Below, one piece after another: positions 18,092 through 27,388 of a DNA stretch of 64,000 nt. Origin of the DNA: Salegentibacter maritimus (GTDB lineage Bacteria > Bacteroidota > Bacteroidia > Flavobacteriales > Flavobacteriaceae); assembly GCF_016236915.1 (NCBI RefSeq), contig NZ_JAEHOK010000005.1, forward strand, positions 124,001 through 188,000, in the 5' to 3' direction. Every line of letters starts with the position of its first letter. Position 1 is the stretch's first letter. The position numbers and the translations under genes were made by a program. A model generated the notes under the pieces. It saw only the letters and a list, made by a program, of their open reading frames with translations, was not told the DNA's origin and ran no database searches.

Positions 18092-19192
18092 ATGTCTTCA
18101 GAAGAATTATTATATATCCTTGCTTTGCAACATATTCCAAATCTGGGAGATACAACTGCCAAGAAACTAATTGGGCATTTTGGAACTGCTAAAAATGTTT
18201 TAAAACAGAGAAAACAAAATTTATTAGAAATTGATGGTATTGGTGCCTACCGTTTAAGTGGGTTTTTTGATGTTACTCACCTAAAAGCAGCCGAAGAAGA
18301 GCTTAAATTCATTGAAAAGAACAATATAAAAACACTTTATTTTAAAGACAGCGATTATCCAGACAAATTAAAACACTGTATAGATGGCCCGGTGTTGTTA
18401 TTTCAAAGAGGAAATATAAACCTTAATAATCAAAAGATTATTAGTGTAGTAGGAACCCGAAAAATCACTCAAAGTGGTGTTGCATTTTGTGAAAAATTTA
18501 TCGAAGAACTAAGTCCGTTAAATCCTATAATTGTTTCGGGTTTTGCTTATGGGGTAGATATTACAGCGCATAAAGCGGCCGTAGCCAATAGGCTTCAAAA
18601 TATTGGGTGTTTGGCGCATGGTTTAAATCAAATTTATCCCAAAGTGCATCAAAAATACGTGAGTTCGGTAGAAGAAAATGGAGGCTTTTTTACCGATTTT
18701 TGGAGCAGCGACGATTTCGACAGAAATAATTTTTTAAAGCGCAACCGGATAATCGCCGGCCTAAGTGAGGCTACCGTGGTGATAGAAAGTGCCGAAAAAG
18801 GCGGTTCGCTGGTTACTGCAGATATTGCGAACTCTTATAACCGGGAAGTATTTGCGGTACCGGGCCGGCCTGCCGATAAATTTAGCAAGGGTTGTAATAA
18901 CCTTATAAAATCTCAAAAAGCACATTTGTTGAACAGTGCAGCCGATTTGATTTATATGCTTAATTGGAAGCCGGAAGAAGCAATAAAACCGGTGCAAAAA
19001 CAGATGTTTGTAGAACTTGATGCCGAGGAGAATAATATATTGGATTTTTTGCAAAAAGAAGGGAAAGCCCAGTTAGATAGCATAGCTTTAAACTGTAACT
19101 TTCCCTCTTATAAAGCTGCGGGTATTCTAATTAACATGGAATTAAAAGGCGTTGTACGCCCATTACCCGGTAAATTATTTGAATTAATCTAG
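18092..19192 (+). CDS. dprA: DNA processing protein DprA
   Basis: DprA (Smf) loads RecA on incoming single-stranded DNA during natural transformation. The 366-residue protein has an N-terminal helix-hairpin-helix/SAM-like part (IPNLGDTTAKKLIGHFG), the Rossmann-like core with VVGTRKITQSG, SGFAYGVDITAHKAA and KRNRIIAGLSEATVVIESAEKGGSL, and a C-terminal winged helix (about 305-366). All family blocks are intact. Its last four bases overlap the end of the convergent trpS gene. Confidence 0.96.
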   Translation: MSSEELLYILALQHIPNLGDTTAKKLIGHFGTAKNVLKQRKQNLLEIDGIGAYRLSGFFDVTHLKAAEEELKFIEKNNIKTLYFKDSDYPDKLKHCIDGPVLLFQRGNINLNNQKIISVVGTRKITQSGVAFCEKFIEELSPLNPIIVSGFAYGVDITAHKAAVANRLQNIGCLAHGLNQIYPKVHQKYVSSVEENGGFFTDFWSSDDFDRNNFLKRNRIIAGLSEATVVIESAEKGGSLVTADIANSYNREVFAVPGRPADKFSKGCNNLIKSQKAHLLNSAADLIYMLNWKPEEAIKPVQKQMFVELDAEENNILDFLQKEGKAQLDSIALNCNFPSYKAAGILINMELKGVVRPLPGKLFELI

Positions 19193-20157
19193 TAGCCTAC
19201 TTTGTTTCTTACCCTATGTAATACTTCATTAGCTACATTTCTGGCTTTTTCGGCACCTACTTCCAGGGCTTTGTCTATTTCTTCCAGATTGTTCATGTAA
19301 TATTCATACTTTTTACGTGGAGTTTCAAATTGCTCTAAAAGTAGTTCGTATAAAGCTTGTTTAGCGTGGCCATAGCCAAATCCGCCGGCTTCATATTTTT
19401 TACGCATTTCGGTAACCTGTTCTTCGCTGGCTACTAATTTATAAAGTGTAAAAACATTACAGGTATCGGGGTTTTTAGGTTCCTCTAGAGCAGTGCTATC
19501 GGTAGCAATGGCCATAATTTGTTTCCTTAGCTTTTTATCGCTTACAAATAGGTTTATGGTATTATCTTTAGATTTGCTCATCTTGGCACCATCGGTACCC
19601 GGTACATATTTTGTGCTTTCCTGAACTTTTGCCTCGGGAATTATAAAAGCTTCTCCCATTTTAGCGTGAAAACGAGAGGCCACGTCACGTGTAATTTCTA
19701 AATGTTGAAGCTGGTCTTTTCCTACGGGCACAATTTCGGCATCATAAAGTAATATATCGGCCGCCATTAGCATAGGGTAGGTGAAAAGTCCCGCGTTTAC
19801 ATCTTCCAGCCTATCGGCCTTATCTTTAAAAGAATGTGCCAGGGTTAAACGCTGGTAGGGGAAAAAACAACTTAAATACCAGGAAAGCTCTGCAGTTTGC
19901 GGAATATCGCTTTGGCGATAAAAAACTGTTTTTTCAATATCTATACCACAAGCCAGCCAGGTTGCCGCCACAGAGTAGGTGTTGTTTCTTAAAGTTTCGG
20001 CATCTTTTATTTGGGTTAGCGAATGCATATCTGCAATAAATATAAAAGAATCGTTATCGGGTTTATTGGCCATTTCTATAGCCGGTAAAATTGCACCCAA
20101 TAAATTTCCCAAGTGTGGAGTTCCTGTGCTTTGTACTCCTGTAAGAATTCTGGACAT
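19189..20157 (-). CDS. trpS: Tryptophan-tRNA ligase
   Basis: Class I aminoacyl-tRNA synthetase that charges tRNA-Trp. The 322-residue protein has the HIGH-type motif TGTPHLGN (11-18) and the KMSKS loop (AKMSKSKDN, near residue 195), normal length for bacterial TrpRS. The ATG at 20157 is supported by a -7 box TACCTTTG at 20177-20184 on the same strand. It is divergent from an acyltransferase gene, with an inverted repeat between the two promoters, and converges on dprA with a four-base overlap. Confidence 0.97.
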   Translation of the reverse strand: MSRILTGVQSTGTPHLGNLLGAILPAIEMANKPDNDSFIFIADMHSLTQIKDAETLRNNTYSVAATWLACGIDIEKTVFYRQSDIPQTAELSWYLSCFFPYQRLTLAHSFKDKADRLEDVNAGLFTYPMLMAADILLYDAEIVPVGKDQLQHLEITRDVASRFHAKMGEAFIIPEAKVQESTKYVPGTDGAKMSKSKDNTINLFVSDKKLRKQIMAIATDSTALEEPKNPDTCNVFTLYKLVASEEQVTEMRKKYEAGGFGYGHAKQALYELLLEQFETPRKKYEYYMNNLEEIDKALEVGAEKARNVANEVLHRVRNKVGY

Positions 20158-20176
20158 CTGCTTTTTGGTTTTTGTG

Positions 20177-20225
20177 CAAAGGTACTTTTTTTACCGAATT
20201 CGTTCGGTTCATTTTAGTACTTTTG
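20177..20225. promoter_or_regulatory. Divergent trpS/acyltransferase promoters with central dyad
   Basis: Minus-strand TACCTTTG (20177-20184) faces trpS and plus-strand TACTTTTG (20218-20225) faces the acyltransferase gene. Between them ACCGAA (20193-20198) and TTCGGT (20203-20208) form a 6-4-6 inverted repeat, in a place where a bound protein could affect both promoters. Neither promoter has a good TTG at the usual distance. Confidence 0.5.
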
Positions 20226-20231
20226 GCTGCT

Positions 20232-20981
20232 ATGAGCATTATGCGATCTATACTTATTATTTTATGGCGAATTTGGTTTTATATATTACTTGTAATACCA
20301 ATTTTGCTAATGTTACCGGTACTTTTGGTGTTTTCTTCGGCTGAGCGATTTTACCCAAAATTTTATTTTTGTGCCCGTATTTGGGCAAAATGTATCTTAT
20401 ATGGAATGGGTTTTTATCCTGAAGTTGAAAGAATGCAGCAACTTGACCCCGGTAAAAATTACATGTTAGTGGCCAATCATACTTCTATGATAGATATTAT
20501 GATGATGCTCGTGATTATTAAACAGCCCTTCATTTTTGTTGGAAAGAGGGAACTTGCTAAAATTCCTATTTTTGGTTTTTTCTACCGAAAAACCAATATC
20601 ACCGTAGATAGAAGTTGTGCTAAAAGTAAGCAAGATGTAGTAACCGAAGCGCGCCGAAGATTAGATATGGGAGAGAGCATTTGTATTTTTCCCGAAGGCG
20701 GTGTGCCAGACGATATGTCTTTGGTTTTGGATTCCTTTAAAGATGGTGCTTTTAGATTGGCTATAGCCCATAAGATTCCTATAGTGCCCATTACTTTTTA
20801 TGACAATAAAAAAAGGTTTTCCTATAAGTTCATTTCGGGAGGGCCGGGTAAGCTACGGGTGAAAATCCATAAGTTTATAAGCACCAAAACAATGCAAACC
20901 GGCGATAGAAAGATATTGAAGGAACAGACGAGACAAATTATTTTAGACGAGCTTACCAAAGAAACTAAAAAGAAGGAATAA
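20232..20981 (+). CDS. 1-acyl-glycerol-3-phosphate acyltransferase-like protein
   Basis: PlsC-family acyltransferase, likely adding a second fatty acid to lysophosphatidic acid in phospholipid synthesis. It has an N-terminal membrane helix (WFYILLVIPILLMLPVLL), the catalytic motif NHTSMID (H-x4-D) and the acceptor motif FPEGGVP. About 249 residues. The promoter box at 20218-20225 puts transcription start near 20232, so either the ATG there or the one at 20241 (MRSILI...) is used; an upstream TTG at 20172 lies before the promoter and is excluded. A second PlsC-type gene stands at 56218. Confidence 0.88.
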   Translation: MSIMRSILIILWRIWFYILLVIPILLMLPVLLVFSSAERFYPKFYFCARIWAKCILYGMGFYPEVERMQQLDPGKNYMLVANHTSMIDIMMMLVIIKQPFIFVGKRELAKIPIFGFFYRKTNITVDRSCAKSKQDVVTEARRRLDMGESICIFPEGGVPDDMSLVLDSFKDGAFRLAIAHKIPIVPITFYDNKKRFSYKFISGGPGKLRVKIHKFISTKTMQTGDRKILKEQTRQIILDELTKETKKKE

Positions 20982-21041
20982 GCTTTTAAAAGTCTTCCAT
21001 TTAAATTTTTAGAAGAATCTTAAATGCAATAGTTACCCTGT

Positions 21042-22472
21042 CTAAAAGCTAAAACTAACACCCGAATAAACACCAAAATAAAAGGGTTTCACGCCCGGTG
21101 CATCATCAAAAGTTTCTAGCTGATATTTAAATATAGGCTCTACATTCAACTTAAAATTGTCAAAAAGTTTATAATCCAGCCCCACACCTATATTTGTACT
21201 AAAGCTCACTTTGTTAATATTCTTAGCTTCTCCAAGCCTTGTGTTTTGGTTATTGGCATTTACCTGTATACTATTTTCATCTAGAAATAAGCTACTTCCG
21301 CCGGCAATTATATTAAGTCCTACCTTTTTATCCAGTAAGTTGTATTCTATTTCCAGGGGCACTTCAATAAAACCAAACTGTTGGTTGAGTTCTCCTGGGA
21401 AAGATCGACTTAAAGGAGCTAAATCAAATTGACTTTCTGAATTTGGTGAATTTGGCGATCCGCTATGTACACTATTTAATTGAGGATTGTTTTTTTTGTT
21501 ATCATTAATAATACTTATTGAGCTTGCTGCAACTCCGGGAGAGAATACAATATCCTCAATATTGTAGCTCATGCTAACTTTTGAGATTCCGCTCCTTATC
21601 TTTATCTTATCTGAAATAGCGTAGGCCAGGTTCATTCCATAGGCCATACTCACTTCAGAATTGGTTTTGTTTCCTGCAAATTCTGGATCTATCGCGCTGC
21701 CACTCCCAATATTATCGTAAAAAACCGGGGCTGCAAAAGTGCTTAAACGAAGTTTCTTTTTTGAAACGGTTGCAATACGCTCTTCGTCTTCTTCAAGCCT
21801 TTTTTCTTTTTCCAACTCAGCTAACGCGTTTGGTTCTTCAGGGGAAAACTTCCTATTTTCCCCGCTATTGTTTTCAGCAATAGCTTCTGTAATATCTTTG
21901 TCAGCCTGTTTTTCTGGGTTGAATGGGTTGACCTTATTTTTTGGGTCTTTTGAAGATGATTCACTTTCTTCGGCTATGGCCGTTTTATTGTTTTTTTCTT
22001 CTGAAGGATTGATTGCAGGTTCTCTATTTTCTTCAGAAGGATAGGTTTTGTCACTGCTGTGGCTTTTTTTAGTATTAGCAGCAATTGCAGTGTTGCTTTG
22101 GACAATGTTTTGGTTAACTCTAGTTGAAGTAGATGGTTTCTCCAGGCTACTTAAAAGTTCTGAAGCTATAGTGAAACTGGTATTAGTGTTTATGTTTGGA
22201 AAGTTAATGTTGGGCTTTGCTTCTTCTTCTATTTCAAAGACTACCCGGGTTTGGGTAAAATTATTTTGGCTAAAGAAGTATCCACTTAGCATAAGCGCTA
22301 AAACTGCGGCAACACCACCAATTTTCATCCATAAAGGAATTATAAATGGTCTTTTCTCATCTTTTTCATTTAATTTTCCGGCAATAGAATTCCATAATTC
22401 AGGTTTGGGCTCAGGGTTATAATCCCTAAACTTTTCCTGGTATAGCCGGTCTATATTTTTTCTTTCTTTCAT
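21042..22472 (-). CDS. Anti-sigma-like membrane protein with beta-barrel C-terminus
   Basis: A 476-residue protein of mixed design. Residues 1-46 are charged and cytoplasmic in character (PKPELWNSIAGKL), residues about 48-67 form a membrane helix, 70-245 are a Ser/Glu/Lys-rich low-complexity linker, and about 246-476 resemble an eight-stranded outer-membrane barrel of the PorT/OmpW kind, ending in Phe (GVSFSF) as barrel proteins do. It overlaps the ECF sigma factor gene by four bases, which suggests an anti-sigma or signalling role, perhaps linking outer membrane to sigma factor. That role is inference. No classical signal peptide is seen. Confidence 0.72.
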   Translation of the reverse strand: MKERKNIDRLYQEKFRDYNPEPKPELWNSIAGKLNEKDEKRPFIIPLWMKIGGVAAVLALMLSGYFFSQNNFTQTRVVFEIEEEAKPNINFPNINTNTSFTIASELLSSLEKPSTSTRVNQNIVQSNTAIAANTKKSHSSDKTYPSEENREPAINPSEEKNNKTAIAEESESSSKDPKNKVNPFNPEKQADKDITEAIAENNSGENRKFSPEEPNALAELEKEKRLEEDEERIATVSKKKLRLSTFAAPVFYDNIGSGSAIDPEFAGNKTNSEVSMAYGMNLAYAISDKIKIRSGISKVSMSYNIEDIVFSPGVAASSISIINDNKKNNPQLNSVHSGSPNSPNSESQFDLAPLSRSFPGELNQQFGFIEVPLEIEYNLLDKKVGLNIIAGGSSLFLDENSIQVNANNQNTRLGEAKNINKVSFSTNIGVGLDYKLFDNFKLNVEPIFKYQLETFDDAPGVKPFYFGVYSGVSFSF

Positions 22473-23014
22473 AGCGATTGCACCTTATTGCCGTCTAGAT
22501 GACTTTCTATTTTTTCTTTTAAAATATTCCTGGCACGGGCAAGGTTAGATTTTGAGCTGCCAACGCTAATGCCAAGCATGTCTGCAATTTCTTTATGTGA
22601 AAACCCGTCTAAAGCATACAGGTTAAAAATTTGCCGATACCGTGTAGGAAGTTCCTGAATTTTTTCTAAAAGAAAATCTGTGCTAATTTCTTCATTATCG
22701 ACCTCTATTTCAGGGTCTTCCAGTAAGTTTTCATTAATAATCTCGAAATACCTATTTTTTCTGTGTTGCTGCAGGCTGGTATTTATTACAATGCGTTTCA
22801 TCCAGCCCTCGAAAGAACCTTTGTCTTTATACTGCCCTATTTTGTTGAAAATTGTAATAAAGCCGTCCTGCAGGCTGTCTTCGGCCTGTTCATAGCTGTT
22901 AGAATATTTAAGGCACAGGCCAAAAAGTTTTCCGGCGTACATGCGGTAAAGCTTTTCCTGTGCCTTAATATCCTTTTTTTTACACTTATTTATGAGTTTT
23001 TTTAAACTCACCAA
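22469..23014 (-). CDS. ECF RNA polymerase sigma factor
   Basis: A 181-residue sigma-70 family factor of the extracytoplasmic-function type. Region 2 contains AEDSLQDGFITIFNKIGQYKDKGSFEGWMKRIV (about 43-75) and region 4 contains FSHKEIADMLGISVGSSKSNLARARNILK (about 139-167). There is no ATG at the N-terminus; TTG (23014) or the next codon GTG (23011) begins MSLKKLINKCKKK. It overlaps the downstream membrane/barrel gene and follows a lipoprotein gene by 12 bases, so the three genes form one unit. Target genes are unknown. Confidence 0.92.
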   Translation of the reverse strand: MVSLKKLINKCKKKDIKAQEKLYRMYAGKLFGLCLKYSNSYEQAEDSLQDGFITIFNKIGQYKDKGSFEGWMKRIVINTSLQQHRKNRYFEIINENLLEDPEIEVDNEEISTDFLLEKIQELPTRYRQIFNLYALDGFSHKEIADMLGISVGSSKSNLARARNILKEKIESHLDGNKVQSL

Positions 23015-23026
23015 CTTAACTATTTG

Positions 23027-23509
23027 TTATGCGTTAGTATTTTCTTCTGGTGTTTCCGGCTCTGGTTCTCCTACCGGTACATCTATTGTTATGTATTCTG
23101 GCTTGTCGTTACTGTCAAAACCTGATAAGAAATTAAAACGGTAAGTAGTGTAATCTTCTGATCTTACTCTAAAGTCTTCAAAAAGTTTTGAGGTTTTGGA
23201 TAAATTCTCACTTTCTTCAGTACACTCTGTAAGCGCAGGATCGTAAGAAGAAATGGCGCTAATATTATATACATAAATAGAGTCGTTTTCCTCATCTTTT
23301 CCCTGATTACCATCAAACGTCACAAATTTATGGCAGGCTGAATTTAAAGTGTAATCTGCATTAATCTCGTAAGTTTCATCCTTTTCAAAATACTCGGGTA
23401 AATCTGCATCAGTGATTAGAGCAACATCATAAGCAATACTTGGACCATCGTCTGTATTGCAACTTACCAACACCAATGCACTCACAAATAATAAAATTAA
23501 TCTTTTCAT
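23027..23509 (-). CDS. Small lipoprotein, first gene of sigma factor operon
   Basis: A 160-residue lipoprotein: signal peptide MKRLILLFVSALVLVSC with Cys17, followed by an acidic domain with a few cysteines (NSACHKF, LTECTEE) that may form a disulphide, and a Pro/Glu-rich tail. The ATG at 23509 is chosen because it opens a proper signal peptide; a longer reading frame upstream adds a Lys/Ile-rich stretch of no sense. It lies 12 bases before the ECF sigma factor gene, so it may be a sensor or target of that system. No family recognised. Confidence 0.75.
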   Translation of the reverse strand: MKRLILLFVSALVLVSCNTDDGPSIAYDVALITDADLPEYFEKDETYEINADYTLNSACHKFVTFDGNQGKDEENDSIYVYNISAISSYDPALTECTEESENLSKTSKLFEDFRVRSEDYTTYRFNFLSGFDSNDKPEYITIDVPVGEPEPETPEENTNA

Positions 23510-23583
23510 TTTAATAATTTTGATTTTAAATTGTTTTATTGTCTTATAGATGCTTAGCACCTTAAAAGGTTGCGTTTTGAAAT

Positions 23584-23614
23584 AAAAAAAATCCCTGTAA
23601 AAAGGGATTTTTTT
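23584..23614. terminator. Bidirectional-looking terminator after recA
   Basis: ATCCCT (23591-23596) pairs with AGGGAT (23603-23608), and the stem is extended by A and T runs on either side (23584-23590 with 23608-23614). A typical terminator for recA on the minus strand. Confidence 0.85.
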
Positions 23615-23640
23615 GACTTTGCTATTGTTTTAACAAACAC

Positions 23641-24657
23641 CTATGCTTCTTTAGCAATTTTAATGGCGTTTTTTATCTTTTCCTCCAGTTCTTCCATTAA
23701 ATCTGGATTGTCTTTTAATAGGGTTTTTACCGCGTCACGTCCCTGCCCTAATTTAGTGTCTTCATAACTAAACCAGGAGCCACTTTTCTTTACGATCTCG
23801 TAATCTACACCAATGTCTATAATCTCTCCAATTTTAGAAATTCCTTCGCCATACATAATGTCAAACTCTGCCGTTTTAAAAGGTGGGGCAACTTTGTTTT
23901 TTACCACTTTTACACGGGTTTTGTTCCCCAAAACATTGCTGCTACTATCTTTTATTTGGGTAGAACGTCTTATATCTAAACGTACCGAAGCGTAGAATTT
24001 TAGGGCATTACCACCAGTGGTGGTTTCTGGATTGCCAAACATAACCCCAATTTTCTCCCTTAGTTGGTTAATAAAGATTACTGTACAATTGGTTTTGCTA
24101 ATTGAGGAAGTTAGTTTTCTAAGTGCCTGAGACATTAAACGGGCATGCAAGCCCATTTTAGAATCGCCCATTTCCCCTTCAATCTCGCTTTTTGGAGTAA
24201 GTGCTGCAACCGAGTCTACCACAATAATATCTATGGCACCAGATCGAATTAAATTATCGGCAATTTCTAAGGCCTGTTCTCCGTTATCGGGTTGAGAGAT
24301 AATTAAGTTTTCTATATCTACTCCAAGTTTTTCTGCATAAAAACGATCAAAAGCATGTTCAGCATCAATAAAGGCGGCAATGCCTCCTTTTTGTTGAGCT
24401 TCAGCTATAGCGTGTAAAGTTAAGGTTGTTTTACCCGAAGATTCCGGCCCGTATATTTCAATAACCCTTCCGCGTGGATATCCTCCAATGCCCATGGCTA
24501 AATCTAAGCCCAAAGAACCGGTAGAAATAGCATCTATATCTACTACGGCCTGGTCGCTCATCTTCATTACCGTACCCTTTCCGTAGGTTTTGTCCATTTT
24601 ATCCAGGGTAAGCTTTAATGCTTTTAATTTTGCTTCTTTTTCTTTATCGTTGCTCAT
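23641..24657 (-). CDS. recA: Recombinase RecA
   Basis: RecA forms the nucleoprotein filament for homologous recombination and SOS induction. The 338-residue protein has Walker [11 protein letters not shown], the Walker B region [12 protein letters not shown], the loop regions with [15 protein letters not shown] and the [20 protein letters not shown] block. Length is normal; the acidic C-terminal tail is short ([17 protein letters not shown]). A possible promoter is TTG-20 bases-TAATTTAG on the minus strand (24685-24692 for the -7 part). I see no clear SOS operator upstream. Confidence 0.98.
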   Translation of the reverse strand: MSNDKEKEAKLKALKLTLDKMDKTYGKGTVMKMSDQAVVDIDAISTGSLGLDLAMGIGGYPRGRVIEIYGPESSGKTTLTLHAIAEAQQKGGIAAFIDAEHAFDRFYAEKLGVDIENLIISQPDNGEQALEIADNLIRSGAIDIIVVDSVAALTPKSEIEGEMGDSKMGLHARLMSQALRKLTSSISKTNCTVIFINQLREKIGVMFGNPETTTGGNALKFYASVRLDIRRSTQIKDSSSNVLGNKTRVKVVKNKVAPPFKTAEFDIMYGEGISKIGEIIDIGVDYEIVKKSGSWFSYEDTKLGQGRDAVKTLLKDNPDLMEELEEKIKNAIKIAKEA

Positions 24658-24987
24658 AGTTTGAATAATCTGTTTAGAGAGTTGCTAAATTACTATAAGT
24701 TTTGTTGCATCACAATTTTATATACATGGCTTTTGAATATTTACTTTTTCCTCCTGGACTTACATGAAAAATAGTGTTTTTTGGTTTAGGTTTTTTTGGC
24801 TATATCAGGAATTTTAAAAATAAAATATATTTTTGAAGATTTAACGATGCAAAACCGCGTGTAAAGTTTAAAAATTGAATTAATAACAAAGAAAACTTCA
24901 GAAATTGATTTTAATGCATTTTTTCATCCTTAATTTTTAAACGTATCTTTGCAAAAAATTTCTTTAACCTTAACTAATTAGTATAGC
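24658..24987. other. 330-base gap between recA and trhO
   Basis: Divergent upstream region. It holds the recA promoter candidate (24685-24715, minus strand) and a -7 box TATCTTTG at 24944-24951 for trhO (plus strand). The middle 220 bases are AT-rich with no open frame, tRNA, clear hairpin or repeat that I could find. Confidence 0.6.
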
Positions 24988-26019
24988 ATGCAACTGTACA
25001 ATAAATTAAGTGCTAAAGAGAGAGAAACACTTATAGACGAAGCAGGTGAAGACCGTTTAACGCTCTCTTTTTATGCCTACGCCAAGATTGGCAATCCGCA
25101 TTTATTTAGAAACCATCTTTTTATTGCCTGGGACAACATGGATGTACTGGGGCGAATTTATGTTGCCCACGAGGGGATTAACGCTCAACTTTCTGTTCCG
25201 GCAAAACGTTTTGAAGAATTTAAGGAGTTTATAGACAATATTTATTTTCTTGAAGGCGTGAGGCTTAATATCGCAATAGAACACGATGCTAAGGCCTTTT
25301 TAAAACTAAAGGTAAAGGTGCGTAAAAAGATTGTGGCCGACGGTTTAAACGATAGCACCTTTGATGTAACCAACAAAGGAGTACACGTAGATGCCTTAAA
25401 GTTCAACGAGCTTATTAGCGATCCTAATACGGTGTTGGTAGATATGCGAAACCATTACGAAAGTGAAATTGGTCATTTTCAGGGGGCCATCACTCCAGAT
25501 GTAGACACTTTTAGGGATTCTTTGCCAATTATAGAAGATGATCTCAAGGAATATAAGGAGGATAAAAACCTGGTGATGTATTGTACCGGGGGTATTAGGT
25601 GTGAAAAAGCCAGTGCCTATTATAAACATAAGGGCTTTAAGAATGTATATCAATTGGAAGGTGGTATTATTGAATATGCCCGCCAGGTTGAAAAGCAAAA
25701 ACTGGAGAATAAATTTATTGGTAAGAATTTTGTTTTTGATCATCGCCGGGCCGAGCAAATTTCAGGAGAGGTCATTGCAAATTGTCACCAATGCGGAAAG
25801 GCTTGCGATACGCACGTAAATTGTGCCAATGAAGCTTGCCATTTACTGTTTATTCAGTGTGAGGAATGTGCCAAAAAAATGAATAATTGTTGCTCTACCA
25901 GCTGTATGGAAATTGCAGCTTTGCCTTACGAAGAGCAAAAAGCACTTAGAAAAGGTAAGGGAAATAGCAATAAAATATTCAAAAAAGGGCGTTCTAAAGT
26001 TTTAAAATATAAAAGTTAA
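24988..26019 (+). CDS. trhO: tRNA uridine hydroxylase TrhO (rhodanese family)
   Basis: TrhO (YceA) makes 5-hydroxyuridine at the wobble base U34 of several tRNAs using oxygen. The 343-residue protein has the N-terminal acylphosphatase-like domain (with AHEGINAQLS), a rhodanese domain with the active-site loop CTGGIRCEKASAY, and the family's C-terminal Cys-rich part (CHQCGKACDTHVNC, then CEEC and NCCSTSC), which may bind a metal. The start ATG is 37 bases downstream of TATCTTTG (24944-24951). It stands alone as a transcript. Confidence 0.93.
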   Translation: MQLYNKLSAKERETLIDEAGEDRLTLSFYAYAKIGNPHLFRNHLFIAWDNMDVLGRIYVAHEGINAQLSVPAKRFEEFKEFIDNIYFLEGVRLNIAIEHDAKAFLKLKVKVRKKIVADGLNDSTFDVTNKGVHVDALKFNELISDPNTVLVDMRNHYESEIGHFQGAITPDVDTFRDSLPIIEDDLKEYKEDKNLVMYCTGGIRCEKASAYYKHKGFKNVYQLEGGIIEYARQVEKQKLENKFIGKNFVFDHRRAEQISGEVIANCHQCGKACDTHVNCANEACHLLFIQCEECAKKMNNCCSTSCMEIAALPYEEQKALRKGKGNSNKIFKKGRSKVLKYKS

Positions 26020-26227
26020 CAAAGCGTTCTAAAAAGAGAGTGCCAATTAATATTGGTATATTTACTCGATAATCGAAATTTAAATGTTTAGAGGATTGCC
26101 TCTATTTAAGTGTAAACTTTCGGTTTATAACTCTTGGGATTGTCCCGGGGTTCTTTTTTTAGAAACTCAATATAAACCCAAAAGTCTGCAAATTAATTTT
26201 GTAAGGCTTCCAACATATAAACTATTT

Positions 26228-27388
26228 ATGGCTTGTAGCAGTTGCTCAACCAAAGACGGTCAGCCAAAAGGATGTAAAAATAATGGTACCTGTGGTACAG
26301 ATTCCTGTAATAAACTTTCTGTATTCGATTGGCTTTCAAATATGTCTATGCCCAATGGCGTAGAAGCTTTTAATTGCGTGGAAGTGCGCTTTAAAAACGG
26401 AAGAAAACACTTTTTTAAAAATACCGAAAACCTAAGCCTTAGTATGGGAGATGTAGTTGCCACCGAGGCTTCTCCCGGCCATGATGTAGGTATGGTAAGC
26501 CTTACCGGAGAACTGGTTAGGGTGCAAATGAAGAAGAAAAAAGTAAAACCCGATAGTGAAGAAGTTTTAAAAATTTACCGAAAAGCTACTCAAAAAGACA
26601 TAGATGTTTGGGAAGAAGTACGCGAAAGGGAAGAACCCATTAAGAAACGTGCCCGGGAAATTGCCATTAGACTTAATCTAAGTATGAAGATTAGCGATGT
26701 TGAATTTCAGGGAGATGCTTCAAAAGCTACTTTTTATTATACGGCCGATGATCGTGTAGATTTCCGTCAGTTAATCAAGGAATTTGCCAGGGAATTCAAT
26801 ACACGTATTGAAATGCGCCAAATTGGTTTAAGGCAGGAAGCAGCCCGTTTGGGTGGAATTGGTTCCTGCGGGCGAGAGCTATGCTGTTCTACCTGGCTAA
26901 CAGATTTTAGATCGGTAAGTACCTCGGCGGCAAGATACCAGCAATTATCATTAAATCCGCAGAAATTAGCGGGACAATGTGGTAAGTTAAAGTGTTGCCT
27001 TAACTACGAGCTCGACTCTTACCTGGAAGCTTTAAAAACATTTCCAAGAACCGATACGAAGCTATTTACCAAAAAAGGAACTGCAGTTTGCCAGAAAATA
27101 GATATTTTTCAGGGGGTACTTTGGTATGCTTATGAAGGCGAATGGATGAACTGGCATAAATTAACTGCAGAGCAGGCCAATAAAATAATTGCTGCAAACC
27201 GAAAGAAAGAAGATGTTGGTAGCCTGGAGGAATTTGAAGTACAGCTTCAAATGGAAGAAAAACCAGATTTTAATAATGTTGTTGGCCAGGATAGTTTAAC
27301 ACGCTTTGATAAACCCAAAGGCCAGCAAAAAAGAAACAAGTCAAAAAAACGAAGAAAACGTAAAGGAAAACCTTCTAAGAATGCGTAA
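26228..27388 (+). CDS. ricT: PSP1-domain protein RicT
   Basis: A PSP1-domain protein like RicT (YaaT) of Bacillus, part of the RicAFT complex that affects RNA maturation and carries iron-sulfur clusters. Here the N-terminus is Cys-rich (MACSSCSTKDGQPKGCKNNGTCGTDSC) and the core holds GGIGSCGRELCCSTWL and AGQCGKLKCCLNYE, Cys motifs typical of this family. A basic tail of Lys/Arg ends the protein. I chose the ATG at 26228 (386 residues): upstream sequence in frame includes a -7 box (TAATTTTG, 26194-26201). It overlaps gldH by eight bases. Confidence 0.9.
   Translation: MACSSCSTKDGQPKGCKNNGTCGTDSCNKLSVFDWLSNMSMPNGVEAFNCVEVRFKNGRKHFFKNTENLSLSMGDVVATEASPGHDVGMVSLTGELVRVQMKKKKVKPDSEEVLKIYRKATQKDIDVWEEVREREEPIKKRAREIAIRLNLSMKISDVEFQGDASKATFYYTADDRVDFRQLIKEFAREFNTRIEMRQIGLRQEAARLGGIGSCGRELCCSTWLTDFRSVSTSAARYQQLSLNPQKLAGQCGKLKCCLNYELDSYLEALKTFPRTDTKLFTKKGTAVCQKIDIFQGVLWYAYEGEWMNWHKLTAEQANKIIAANRKKEDVGSLEEFEVQLQMEEKPDFNNVVGQDSLTRFDKPKGQQKRNKSKKRRKRKGKPSKNA

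Noticed and set aside
26084-26227. N-terminal extension of ricT by 48 residues
   Set aside because: The stretch has no family features, contains a -7 box, and the Cys-rich family N-terminus starts exactly at the ATG at 26228.
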